This document shows, piece by piece, positions 1 through 5,558 of a stretch of DNA of 8,008 nt. The notes under the pieces were generated by a model. The model did not search any database and was not told where the DNA came from. It was given only the letters and a program-made list of their open reading frames with translations. Made by a program: the position numbers and the translations under genes. The stretch is from NCBI GenBank assembly GCA_007117175.1, contig SKGZ01000254.1:1-8008 (forward strand). Reading direction: 5' to 3'. This DNA is from Bacteriovoracales bacterium (GTDB taxonomy: Bacteria > Bdellovibrionota > Bacteriovoracia > Bacteriovoracales > Bacteriovoracaceae). Each line of letters begins with the position of its first letter. Position 1 is the stretch's first letter.

Positions 1-126
1 ACCCCAAAGACCATAAAATCCAAAAAGTTCATTGATGGCAAAGCAGGTTATCATAAAACTGGTAAGGCAATAAAAGAAAACTTTCAAGATAGGCTCCTTA
101 AAGTAGATAAGACTCTTCTATTTTAA
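1..126 (+). CDS. C-terminal end of an unidentified protein (partial, 5' end outside window)
   Basis: Reading frame 1 is open from the first base to a TAA at 124-126 and gives 41 residues. The tail is strongly basic (10 Lys and 1 Arg) and ends in the hydrophobic residues LLF. No motif is recognisable, so no function is proposed. Support is only the open frame running off the window edge and the fact that the next promoter and gene lie just downstream in the same direction. An open frame this short could arise by chance, so it may not be a gene. No convincing terminator follows: an AAGG/CCTT stem of 4 bp near 131-143 has no T-run. Confidence 0.45.
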   Translation, partial: TPKTIKSKKFIDGKAGYHKTGKAIKENFQDRLLKVDKTLLF

Positions 127-177
127 AGATAAGGCATGACCTTTGTAAAGAGTGTAAGTGTTTGAAATTATATCTTT

Positions 178-207
178 TTGAGAGAGTTCTGATCTTTTTG
201 CTATAGT
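178..207 (+). promoter_or_regulatory. Candidate sigma70-type promoter for the 659-residue lipoprotein gene
   Basis: A -35 box TTGAGA (178-183; 5 of 6 match TTGACA) and a -10 box TATAGT (202-207; 5 of 6 match TATAAT) are separated by 18 bases. Transcription would start near 213-215, giving a leader of about 20 bases before the ATG at 236. No strong Shine-Dalgarno sequence is visible in that leader. The match was made by eye, and AT-rich intergenic DNA gives such matches by chance fairly often. Confidence 0.5.
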
Positions 208-235
208 TTTTCGTCAATGAGTCGATAAAGTTCTT

Positions 236-2215
236 ATGAAAACATTATTGGCCATGATTGCCATCTTAACGATTCACGTCAGTTGTTCTGGAGACAAGGC
301 GGGTTCTGGGGCAGTGATCAGTGCTCCTCAAGTTGGAGAGGGAGGCGGTGGATCTTCAATTCCGGATCTCGATCCCAAAGATCCTAGTTTAAAGTTTTGC
401 TTACACCCAGATGCCACTAATTACGATGAGAGCTGTCAAGAAGGGATGGGTTGGTGTTATTTTTACCTGTGTTTAGATAAATCTTATGAAGAATACAGCC
501 AAGAGTTGATTGATGAATACACTTCTCATATTCAAACACAACAGGGAGGAGCTATCTTTCATAATCCTCAGCTTTGCCAAAAACAAAAGGATCAAAGTGT
601 GACGGGTTGTGCTGAGCCACTAGCAGTGAATTACGATGAAAAAGTGAGTTTAGATGATGGAAGTTGTGAGTTTGCTGCTTGCACCTCTACTGGGACCGCA
701 GGCTATCAAGCAGATGAGCCAATTCGTAGTGCTTATCAAATGTATCGACAACGTTTTGAAGAGGCTGCAGAGTTAATCAGTGATCCAACCCGTTGCCAAA
801 CGGGAGGTCAAGATAAAATAGGTTGTAAGTTAGAGGGAGCAGAGAATTATAATCCATCGGCTGCTGAAGATGGGTCTTGCTTGTTTAAACTCTGTTTGAA
901 TGATGAAGCTTCTGTCCATGAAGTTAAACTCAAGTGTGAGCAATATACTGCCGGATGTGAATTTGAAAATGATCCCACTCAGTGTGATTCTGGTTCTAAA
1001 GTTCAAGGTTGTATGATTCAAAAAGCGATCAATTATAATGCTCAGGCCAATTTGCCAGCAGATTGTCACTTTAGGGCTTGCTTGGATCAAGGTTATGAAA
1101 ATTATTCTCAGCAAAGCTTAGATGAAATAAAGAAATTATGCCAAAACTATCCAGGCGTTTGTCATCCGGTACAGCATCATCAAGCCCTCTGTGGAGATAA
1201 AAGAGTCTTTAAGGCCAAAACTCATATTTTTGTAGCCTCTAACGGTGCAGGGTTAAAGATTTCTCGTGATGGAGGAGAAACATGGGAAGTCAAAAATAGA
1301 AGAGATGGAATAGGCAGCACTATTCAAAGAGAAGTCGCCGTTGATGGAGACAATGTTTATGTCGCAACTACACGAGGATTGAGTATTTCTCGGGATAGAG
1401 GTCAGAGTTTCACTAATAAGACAACAGCTAATGGACTTGGCAGTGATCGAGTGAACGGTGTCGTTGTTAAAGGTGATAAAGTTTATGTTGCAACAGATGG
1501 AGGTGTTTCAATTTCAACCGATGCTGGAGAGAGTTTTGTGAATAAAACCACTCAAGACGGTTTGCGTATTAATACCGTCAGTAGTATTCGGTTGGCAAAT
1601 GGTAAAATCTATGCTGGGCTTTACCAACTTGATCGAGTCCATGGTTCGAATGGTGGCGTGGCAGTCTCTTCAGATGGAGGAGAGAGCTTTGAAACTCTTT
1701 ATGTACCAGAGAATCGCAAAAAGAGAGTTTATCAGATTGCTGCGCTTGATGAGCATATTTACGTAGCCAATGCCAATGGATTGAGTGTTTCAAAAAATGC
1801 AGGTCAGAGTTTTGAAGTCAAAGATGCTATGTATGGACTGGCGTCAACTCCTGATTTTAGAGTGGAGCAAACAGGCGCCTCTCTTTTCGGACAAATGAAA
1901 GTTTCTGATGACAAGCAGTTTATTTGTGTGGGAACAACTCAAGAGGGTGTCTCTTTGTCTTTTAATGGAGGAGATATTTTTACAGCTCGAAAGCACGGTG
2001 ATGGTTCAGGACTGCCCGAACATGATTGGTATCCTGGCCCTGGCAAAAAAACGGGAAATATTTATTTTTGCGAGCTTTATGAAGATAAAATTGTGATCAC
2101 TGTTTCTCGCAAGGTCTATTACTCTGATAATAATGGTCAAACTTTTAAGGAATATAAGAAATTTTTAAATGATCATTCTCATCCACGTTTTATTGTCTTT
2201 AAGGAATATGATTAA
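236..2215 (+). CDS. Exported lipoprotein-like protein: four Cys-rich repeats plus seven-Asp-box beta-propeller
   Basis: The 659-residue product starts with a short basic end and hydrophobic core (MKTLLAMIAILTIHVSC). Cys17 could be a lipidation site, but His at -3 makes the lipobox poor, so secretion is clearer than lipidation. A Gly/Ser-rich, probably flexible stretch follows (about 18-50). Residues 55-319 hold four repeats of 54-63 residues with the core C-x-F-x2-C; repeats 2-4 begin GC-x4-A-x-NY, and repeats 2 and 3 contain (D)DGSC. From about 325 to the end are seven Asp-box motifs (S-x-D/N-x-G-x-S/T-F/W type) at about 343-350, 385-392, 427-434, 478-485, 519-526, 575-582 and 630-637. They resemble those of sialidase/BNR, Ycf48-like and sortilin-type propellers. 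Such domains usually bind proteins or glycans, and sialidase catalytic residues are not evident. The role is unknown; a surface or periplasmic adhesin or scaffold is one possibility. The gene stands alone, with its own candidate promoter, and overlaps the fxsA stop tail to tail. Confidence 0.85.
   Translation: MKTLLAMIAILTIHVSCSGDKAGSGAVISAPQVGEGGGGSSIPDLDPKDPSLKFCLHPDATNYDESCQEGMGWCYFYLCLDKSYEEYSQELIDEYTSHIQTQQGGAIFHNPQLCQKQKDQSVTGCAEPLAVNYDEKVSLDDGSCEFAACTSTGTAGYQADEPIRSAYQMYRQRFEEAAELISDPTRCQTGGQDKIGCKLEGAENYNPSAAEDGSCLFKLCLNDEASVHEVKLKCEQYTAGCEFENDPTQCDSGSKVQGCMIQKAINYNAQANLPADCHFRACLDQGYENYSQQSLDEIKKLCQNYPGVCHPVQHHQALCGDKRVFKAKTHIFVASNGAGLKISRDGGETWEVKNRRDGIGSTIQREVAVDGDNVYVATTRGLSISRDRGQSFTNKTTANGLGSDRVNGVVVKGDKVYVATDGGVSISTDAGESFVNKTTQDGLRINTVSSIRLANGKIYAGLYQLDRVHGSNGGVAVSSDGGESFETLYVPENRKKRVYQIAALDEHIYVANANGLSVSKNAGQSFEVKDAMYGLASTPDFRVEQTGASLFGQMKVSDDKQFICVGTTQEGVSLSFNGGDIFTARKHGDGSGLPEHDWYPGPGKKTGNIYFCELYEDKIVITVSRKVYYSDNNGQTFKEYKKFLNDHSHPRFIVFKEYD
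398..1192 (+). repeat. Four tandem cysteine-rich protein repeats (within the 659-residue protein)
   Basis: Units run about Cys55-Cys114 (398-577), Cys125-Cys187 (608-796), Cys197-Cys250 (824-985) and Cys259-Cys319 (1010-1192). Each has a first Cys, a C-x-F-x2-C core (CYFYLC, CEFAAC, CLFKLC, CHFRAC) and a closing Cys, often after a D/N-P-x2 turn (DPTRC, DPTQC, NPQLC). Repeats 2-4 start GC-x4-A-x-NY, like the GC..P.A.NY.....DDGSC modules known from secreted proteins of many environmental bacteria. Repeats 3 and 4 add a C-x6-C pair (CEQYTAGC, CQNYPGVC). Disulphides in an oxidising compartment are likely. These are protein-level repeats; the DNA copies have diverged. Confidence 0.8.
1256..2146 (+). 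repeat. Seven Asp-box (BNR-like) repeats, probable seven-bladed beta-propeller
   Basis: Seven copies of the Asp-box turn are spaced about 40-60 residues apart: SRDGGETW, SRDRGQSF, STDAGESF, SSDGGESF, SKNAGQSF, SFNGGDIF and SDNNGQTF. Most are preceded by a (V/I)YVA-type strand and a G-[LV]-x-[IV]-S strand. Copies 2 and 3 are nearly interchangeable over more than 30 residues (VYVAT, then S-I-S-x-D-x-G-x-S-F, then NKTT), which suggests a fairly recent blade duplication. The last two copies are the most diverged. Seven boxes match the seven-bladed propellers of YCF48-like proteins, but fold and blade number are inferred from motif count alone. Confidence 0.75.
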
Positions 2216-2685
2216 TCTTTTTTCTGGTACTCAACTTCAATAGCATCTTGTGATGGATGATTATCATTGTATGTTTCAGGTGCATGGGAGTGGTAGGTTC
2301 GTATGTGGACCTGAGTACTATGAAAATTGCCAGAATTCATTTTCTTGAAAATTGAGAGTAGTGGCCCTTTAAATAAAAATCTAATTGGCTTAATGAGTAG
2401 TAGCAAAGCAATTAAGTCAGATAAAAAACCTGGTATAATGAAAAGAAATCCTGCAAAAATAATAAAGACACTGTCTAGCAGGTGGGAAAGCCTTGCATTG
2501 GGACTTCCTAGTTCAATCATCAATTTTTGTAGACTCATGAGACCTTGAAAGCGAATCAGTGTCAGTCCAAAGCTCGCTGTCACTAAAATGAGCAAAAGAG
2601 TGCTTAAAAATCCTAGTGCAGCACCCCATTGTATCATTAAATAAAGCTCAGTTGCAGCCATTAACAGGAAAAAGATAAATATCAT
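2212..2685 (-). CDS. fxsA: FxsA family inner-membrane protein
   Basis: The 157-residue protein has the FxsA layout: an N-terminal hydrophobic helix with conserved Glu (E13, in ATELYL), a second helix with small-residue turns (about 21-44), a cytoplasmic segment with RFQG (45-48), and a hydrophobic hairpin (about 71-98) carrying the family signature PGFLSD (85-90) followed by KPIR. The tail after about 105 is polar and His-rich, probably cytoplasmic. FxsA is a cytoplasmic-membrane protein; in E. coli, extra copies relieve F-plasmid-mediated exclusion of phage T7. Its normal cellular role is not known. E13 sits at the usual distance from the first Met, which supports the start at 2685. There is no clear Shine-Dalgarno sequence, only AAAGAAG abutting the start. 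The gene is divergent from the carbonic anhydrase gene and convergent with the propeller gene. Confidence 0.88.
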   Translation of the reverse strand: MIFIFFLLMAATELYLMIQWGAALGFLSTLLLILVTASFGLTLIRFQGLMSLQKLMIELGSPNARLSHLLDSVFIIFAGFLFIIPGFLSDLIALLLLIKPIRFLFKGPLLSIFKKMNSGNFHSTQVHIRTYHSHAPETYNDNHPSQDAIEVEYQKKD

Positions 2686-2694
2686 ACTTCTTTG

Positions 2695-2723
2695 AGTATT
2701 CAGTGCACGGCCTTATTTGGCAA
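2695..2723 (-). promoter_or_regulatory. Weak candidate promoter for fxsA (minus strand)
   Basis: Read on the minus strand, TTGCCA (2718-2723; 5 of 6 to the -35 consensus) and AATACT (2695-2700; 4 of 6 to the -10 consensus) are separated by 17 bases. Only 9 bases lie between the -10 box and the ATG at 2685, so the transcript would be nearly leaderless. That fits the poor ribosome-binding site but is also a reason for doubt. The -35 box overlaps the left arm of the inverted repeat at 2717-2736. Confidence 0.28.
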
Positions 2724-2736
2724 GTGAAACAGCCAA
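2717..2736. repeat. Short inverted repeat TTGGC-N10-GCCAA, possible operator
   Basis: Perfect 5-base arms (2717-2721 and 2732-2736) with a 10-base spacer sit in the middle of the divergent intergenic region, over the proposed fxsA -35 box and about 20 bases upstream of the carbonic anhydrase -35 box. The arrangement suits a dimeric regulator, but 5-base arms arise easily by chance. No regulator gene is adjacent. Confidence 0.2.
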
Positions 2737-2754
2737 TTGTCATTCCTGCTTTGT

Positions 2755-2783
2755 TTGACTGGCATGATTCAACTGGATAGACT
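2755..2783 (+). promoter_or_regulatory. Candidate sigma70-type promoter for the carbonic anhydrase/transporter cluster
   Basis: TTGACT (2755-2760; 5 of 6 to TTGACA) and TAGACT (2778-2783; 4 of 6 to TATAAT) are 17 bases apart, the ideal spacing. The predicted start near 2790 leaves a leader of about 20 bases that holds the very strong Shine-Dalgarno sequence. The next three genes follow without room for another obvious promoter, so this one may serve the whole cluster. Confidence 0.45.
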
Positions 2784-2797
2784 AAAGCCTTTTAAAC

Positions 2798-2805
2798 AAA
2801 GGAGG
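2798..2805 (+). promoter_or_regulatory. Near-ideal Shine-Dalgarno sequence of the carbonic anhydrase gene
   Basis: AAAGGAGG lies 4 bases before the ATG at 2810 and, counting the following AG, forms a long stretch complementary to the 16S rRNA 3' end. It is much stronger than any other ribosome-binding site in the window, which suggests that this gene is translated at a higher level than its neighbours. It also fixes the start codon. Confidence 0.8.
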
Positions 2806-2809
2806 AGTT

Positions 2810-3283
2810 ATGAATCAATTAGTGACAGAAGCAGAAGTCAGGCAAGCTCAGGAACAATGGGCACAGGGAATTGTTGAAATAGGAAAAACTTATTTGGAAA
2901 ATGGAGATTACACTGCTCGAGCAGAAAGACAGGTGGATGAATTGTACGCTTATGGAATCAGTAATGTTCTTTTCAAACCAACAAAAGCAGCCCAAGATCA
3001 ATTTCGTGACACCAAGGAAAAAGCAATGTCGTACTTTGTGGCCACCAATGGGGTATGCTCAGAAGATAAGGGCTTTGCGCTGCAGCCATGGACAAGAGTC
3101 GTTTTTGAAAATAATGGTGGAATGATTCTAGGTGAAAATTATGCCATTGCCATGGGGAATTATTTTTTCACTGATGACAAGGGCCAAGAGGTTAAGGTTG
3201 AGTATACCTTTGGCTACTTAAGAGATAGTGTGGGCAATTTGAGAATTAATTTACACCATTCCTCTCTTCCATTTGCAGGCTAG
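2810..3283 (+). CDS. Probable iota-class carbonic anhydrase (COG4337, CaMKII-association-domain / SnoaL-like fold)
   Basis: The 157-residue protein ends in RINLHHSSLPF (145-155). This HHSS signature is characteristic of the iota-class carbonic anhydrases first described in diatoms and then in bacteria. Other family-like stretches are TKAAQDQFR (58-66), EDKGFALQPW (85-94), AIAMGNYFFT (112-121) and VEYTFGYLRD (130-139). The expected reaction is reversible hydration of CO2 to bicarbonate. Characterised members either prefer Mn or work without metal, with Tyr, Thr, His and Ser lining the site; His149/His150 and Ser151/Ser152 are the likely counterparts, from memory of the family and not from an alignment. 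There is no signal peptide, so a cytoplasmic location is inferred, whereas several bacterial relatives are exported. The gene opens the cluster with a near-perfect ribosome-binding site and ends in tandem TAG stops, 20 bases before the ATPase gene. Activity is not proven by sequence, since the fold is shared with SnoaL-like proteins. Confidence 0.8.
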   Translation: MNQLVTEAEVRQAQEQWAQGIVEIGKTYLENGDYTARAERQVDELYAYGISNVLFKPTKAAQDQFRDTKEKAMSYFVATNGVCSEDKGFALQPWTRVVFENNGGMILGENYAIAMGNYFFTDDKGQEVKVEYTFGYLRDSVGNLRINLHHSSLPFAG

Positions 3284-3290
3284 TAGAGAT

Positions 3291-3311
3291 ATGGATTTTG
3301 TGAGTGATTAA
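3291..3311 (+). other. Possible 6-codon leader ORF spanning the ATPase start codon
   Basis: ATG GAT TTT GTG AGT GAT TAA begins in the short gap after the carbonic anhydrase stop and ends just past the GTG start of the ATPase gene, in another frame. The GTG has no good Shine-Dalgarno sequence of its own, so ribosomes ending this peptide could restart there. The ORF's own ribosome-binding site (GTAGAGAT) is weak and abuts its ATG. Chance is a fully adequate alternative explanation. Confidence 0.18.
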
Positions 3312-4029
3312 AGTTTCTCAAGTTTCAAAAATCTTCCCTCACTCAAACTATGCTGTGAGGGAGGTCTCTTTTTCTGTTCAATCAGGCCAAATTGCTGCTC
3401 TGGTAGGAAAGAGTGGCTGTGGAAAAACAACAACACTTAAGATGATTAATCGTCTCATCGAACCAAGCTCTGGTGAAATTTGGGTTGGGGGCAAAAAGGC
3501 GAGTGAGCTGGATGTCATCTCTTGGAGAAGAAGAATTGGTTATGTTATTCAAAAGGCCGGTTTATTACCTCATTTGACCATTGAAGAAAATATCTCTTTA
3601 TTGTCTAAAGTTTTAGCGAAAGATAAAAATTGGATAAAAAAAAGAGTGCAGCAATTAATGCACACAATTCAACTTCCTTACGAGGATTACGCTGATCGCT
3701 ACCCTTTACAACTCAGTGGAGGTCAGCAACAAAGAGTTGGAATTGCTAGAGCTTTAATGGAAAATCCAGATGTGATTTTAATGGATGAACCCTTTGGAGC
3801 TCTCGATCCCATGACTAAAGCTGATTTGCATCAAGAATTTTTAGACCTTAATCAAAAGTTTAATAAAACAATTGTCATTGTCACTCATGACCTAAGGGAA
3901 GCCTTTAAATTAGCCTCTCATATCATGATCATGAATGAAGGAGTGATTGTTCAACAAGGCAGTGAGAAGCAAATCAAGTCTCAGCCCGTTAATGAATTTG
4001 TGCAAAAGTTTCTTAAAGGTCATCTATGA
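3304..4029 (+). CDS. Osmoprotectant/quaternary-amine ABC transporter ATP-binding protein (OpuCA/ProV type, without CBS domains)
   Basis: The 241-residue cytoplasmic ATPase powers import through the fused permease encoded next. All nucleotide-binding motifs are present: Walker A GKSGCGKTT (35-43, Lys41), Q-loop Gln83, signature LSGGQQQR (137-144), Walker B VILMDEP with catalytic Glu162, D-loop GALD (165-168) and switch His195 in VTHD. TTTLKMINRLIEPSSGEI and the YVIQKAGLLPH region are typical of the glycine betaine/carnitine/choline branch. ProV and OpuCA usually run to about 380-400 residues with C-terminal CBS domains; this protein stops after the ATPase core, so CBS-based ionic-strength sensing is absent. 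The start is GTG: a TGA at 3301-3303 lies immediately upstream in frame, so no earlier start is possible, and the MIKVSQVSKIF start fits the family. The 3' end overlaps the next gene by ATGA. The exact substrate cannot be read from the ATPase. Confidence 0.93.
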   Translation: MIKVSQVSKIFPHSNYAVREVSFSVQSGQIAALVGKSGCGKTTTLKMINRLIEPSSGEIWVGGKKASELDVISWRRRIGYVIQKAGLLPHLTIEENISLLSKVLAKDKNWIKKRVQQLMHTIQLPYEDYADRYPLQLSGGQQQRVGIARALMENPDVILMDEPFGALDPMTKADLHQEFLDLNQKFNKTIVIVTHDLREAFKLASHIMIMNEGVIVQQGSEKQIKSQPVNEFVQKFLKGHL

Positions 4030-5558
4030 AGAAAGTCTTTGTCTTTTTCATGTTCACCTATCTTCTTACGGCATATTCTTCACTGACCGTAGCCAGTAAA
4101 AAATTTTCTGAGTCAGTGATTTTGGCAGAGATTACTTCGTTATTGTTAGAAAAAAAGTACGGGATTGCAGTGGAAAGGCAGTACTTTTTAGGGGGAACCC
4201 AGATTGCCTTTAATGGTCTACGCTCAGGAGAGATTGATCTTTATCCTGAGTATACTGGAACTGGCTTAGTGGTAATCTTGGCACAAAACTATTACCCCCA
4301 TTTAAAAGAGCAAGTTTTGAGCCTAGTGCAACAGGGATTTAAGGAACAGTTCCAAATTCATTGGTCGGCTCCTTTTGGTTTTAATAATACCTATGCTCTT
4401 GCCAAGAGAAAGGATGATCAAAGATTAAAGGGCGTAAATAAAATTAGTGATTTGCAGAAAATTAAAAATTTTGATGAATACTTAATTGCTGGTGCTTATG
4501 AATTTATGCAAAGAGCAGATGGGATGAGTGCTTTTCTTCAGCATTATGGTCTTCAAGTGACAGAAGATCATCAAATTGCAATGGATGCAGGTCTTATGTA
4601 TGGAGCACTCAAGGGCTCTGAAGTAGACTTAGTCGTAGCCTACTCAACAGATGGTAGAATTGCTAAGTATGATTTAGTCCTACTTGAAGATGACTTAAGT
4701 TTTTTCCCTCCTTATCATGCAGCTTTATTGGCAAGAGAGGAAACTTTACAAAACTATCCTCAACTGCAAGAGCTTTTTGAGCTGACAGGAAATTTATTAG
4801 ATACTGAAACAATGACAAAGTTGAATCAGTTAGTGGATCAACAAAAATATGACTTTAAAGTGGTCGCTGAAAATTTCTTAGTGGAAAAAGGCTTAATTGA
4901 TGGGGAGCTTAAAGATTATGACCAGTCCATCGACTGGTGGGAGCAAAGATACTATCTTTGGGGTTTAACTCAACAGCATTTAAATTTGTGTTTGTGGACT
5001 TTACTTTTCTCTCTGCTCTTTTCATTGCCACTGGCCATTTTGATGACGCGGTTTTCTTTCCTGGCAAAAATTGTTTTTCCGGTCGTCAATACCTTGCAAA
5101 CTGTTCCTTCTTTGGCCCTTTTAGGGATAATGGTCCCTCTGGTTGGAATTGGTTTTCTTCCCGCACTGATTGCTCTTTTTTGTTACTCACTTTTACCTTT
5201 AATTCGTAACACATATTTAGGAATCAAGGAAATCCAACCAGATTATATTGAAGCCTCACGAGCACTCGGTTTAACTTCTTGGCAAATTTTGCTCAAGGTT
5301 GAAATTCCATTGGCCTTGCCAATTATTATTGGCGGTCTAAGAACTTCTGCTGTGATGGTCATTGGTACGGCCACCTTGGCTGCGTTAGTCGGAGCTGGTG
5401 GTTTTGGTGATCCCATTTTTAGAGGGGTTGCCACTGTTAATAATCAGTTAATTTTGATGGGGGCCATTCCCTCTGCCTTATCGGCAATTCTTGCCGATCG
5501 CCTTTTTAGTCTGCTAGAGTTGCGCGCTGTCTCAAAGGGCCTTAGAATAAAGCAATGA
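4026..5558 (+). CDS. Fused osmoprotectant-type substrate-binding protein and ABC permease
   Basis: The 510-residue protein joins two normally separate importer parts. Residues 1-23 are a signal peptide or anchor, with a possible cleavage site TVA/S. Residues 24 to about 295 resemble the OpuAC/OpuCC (quaternary-amine) binding domain: SKKFSESVILAEI (24-36), GGTQIAFNGLRSGEIDLYPE with YTGTG (56-80), and AYSTDGRI (205-212). Residues 316-495 form a BPD-type permease with about five or six membrane segments and an EAA loop EASRALG...IPLALP (409-432) that contacts the ATPase. Cargo could be glycine betaine, choline, carnitine or another betaine such as ergothioneine. The domain order is binding domain first; known fusions such as OpuABC-type and EgtU place the permease first. 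The gene overlaps its neighbours by ATGA at both ends, and AAAGG lies 6 bases before the ATG. With the ATPase it forms a complete importer. Confidence 0.92.
   Translation: MKKVFVFFMFTYLLTAYSSLTVASKKFSESVILAEITSLLLEKKYGIAVERQYFLGGTQIAFNGLRSGEIDLYPEYTGTGLVVILAQNYYPHLKEQVLSLVQQGFKEQFQIHWSAPFGFNNTYALAKRKDDQRLKGVNKISDLQKIKNFDEYLIAGAYEFMQRADGMSAFLQHYGLQVTEDHQIAMDAGLMYGALKGSEVDLVVAYSTDGRIAKYDLVLLEDDLSFFPPYHAALLAREETLQNYPQLQELFELTGNLLDTETMTKLNQLVDQQKYDFKVVAENFLVEKGLIDGELKDYDQSIDWWEQRYYLWGLTQQHLNLCLWTLLFSLLFSLPLAILMTRFSFLAKIVFPVVNTLQTVPSLALLGIMVPLVGIGFLPALIALFCYSLLPLIRNTYLGIKEIQPDYIEASRALGLTSWQILLKVEIPLALPIIIGGLRTSAVMVIGTATLAALVGAGGFGDPIFRGVATVNNQLILMGAIPSALSAILADRLFSLLELRAVSKGLRIKQ

Noticed and set aside
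130..150. Possible terminator hairpin after the first partial gene (AAGG/CCTT)
   Set aside because: The stem is only 4 base pairs and no T-run follows.
830..1114. Open frame of 94 codons on the minus strand inside the Cys-rich repeat gene
   Set aside because: It is wholly antisense to a clearly coding repeat region, has no ribosome-binding site that I can see and no recognisable domain.
236..2215. Sialidase enzyme identity based on Asp boxes
   Set aside because: Asp boxes occur in many non-enzymatic propellers. The FRIP-type motif and arginine triad of sialidases are not evident.
2190..2226. Possible bidirectional terminator between the propeller gene and fxsA
   Set aside because: There is a short T-run at 2218-2223, but no stable GC-containing stem precedes it; the imperfect AT pairing is too weak to call.
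2810..3283. Phosphoribosyl-AMP cyclohydrolase (HisI) or plain SnoaL-like protein as the identity of this gene
   Set aside because: Only one Cys (Cys83) is present, so the zinc-binding Cys set of HisI is missing. The C-terminal HHSS motif and surrounding segments fit the iota carbonic anhydrase family better.
4937..5209. Open frame of 90 codons in another plus frame inside the permease domain
   Set aside because: The main frame encodes a continuous permease with its membrane segments here. The alternative frame lacks motifs and is rich in residues typical of shifted frames.
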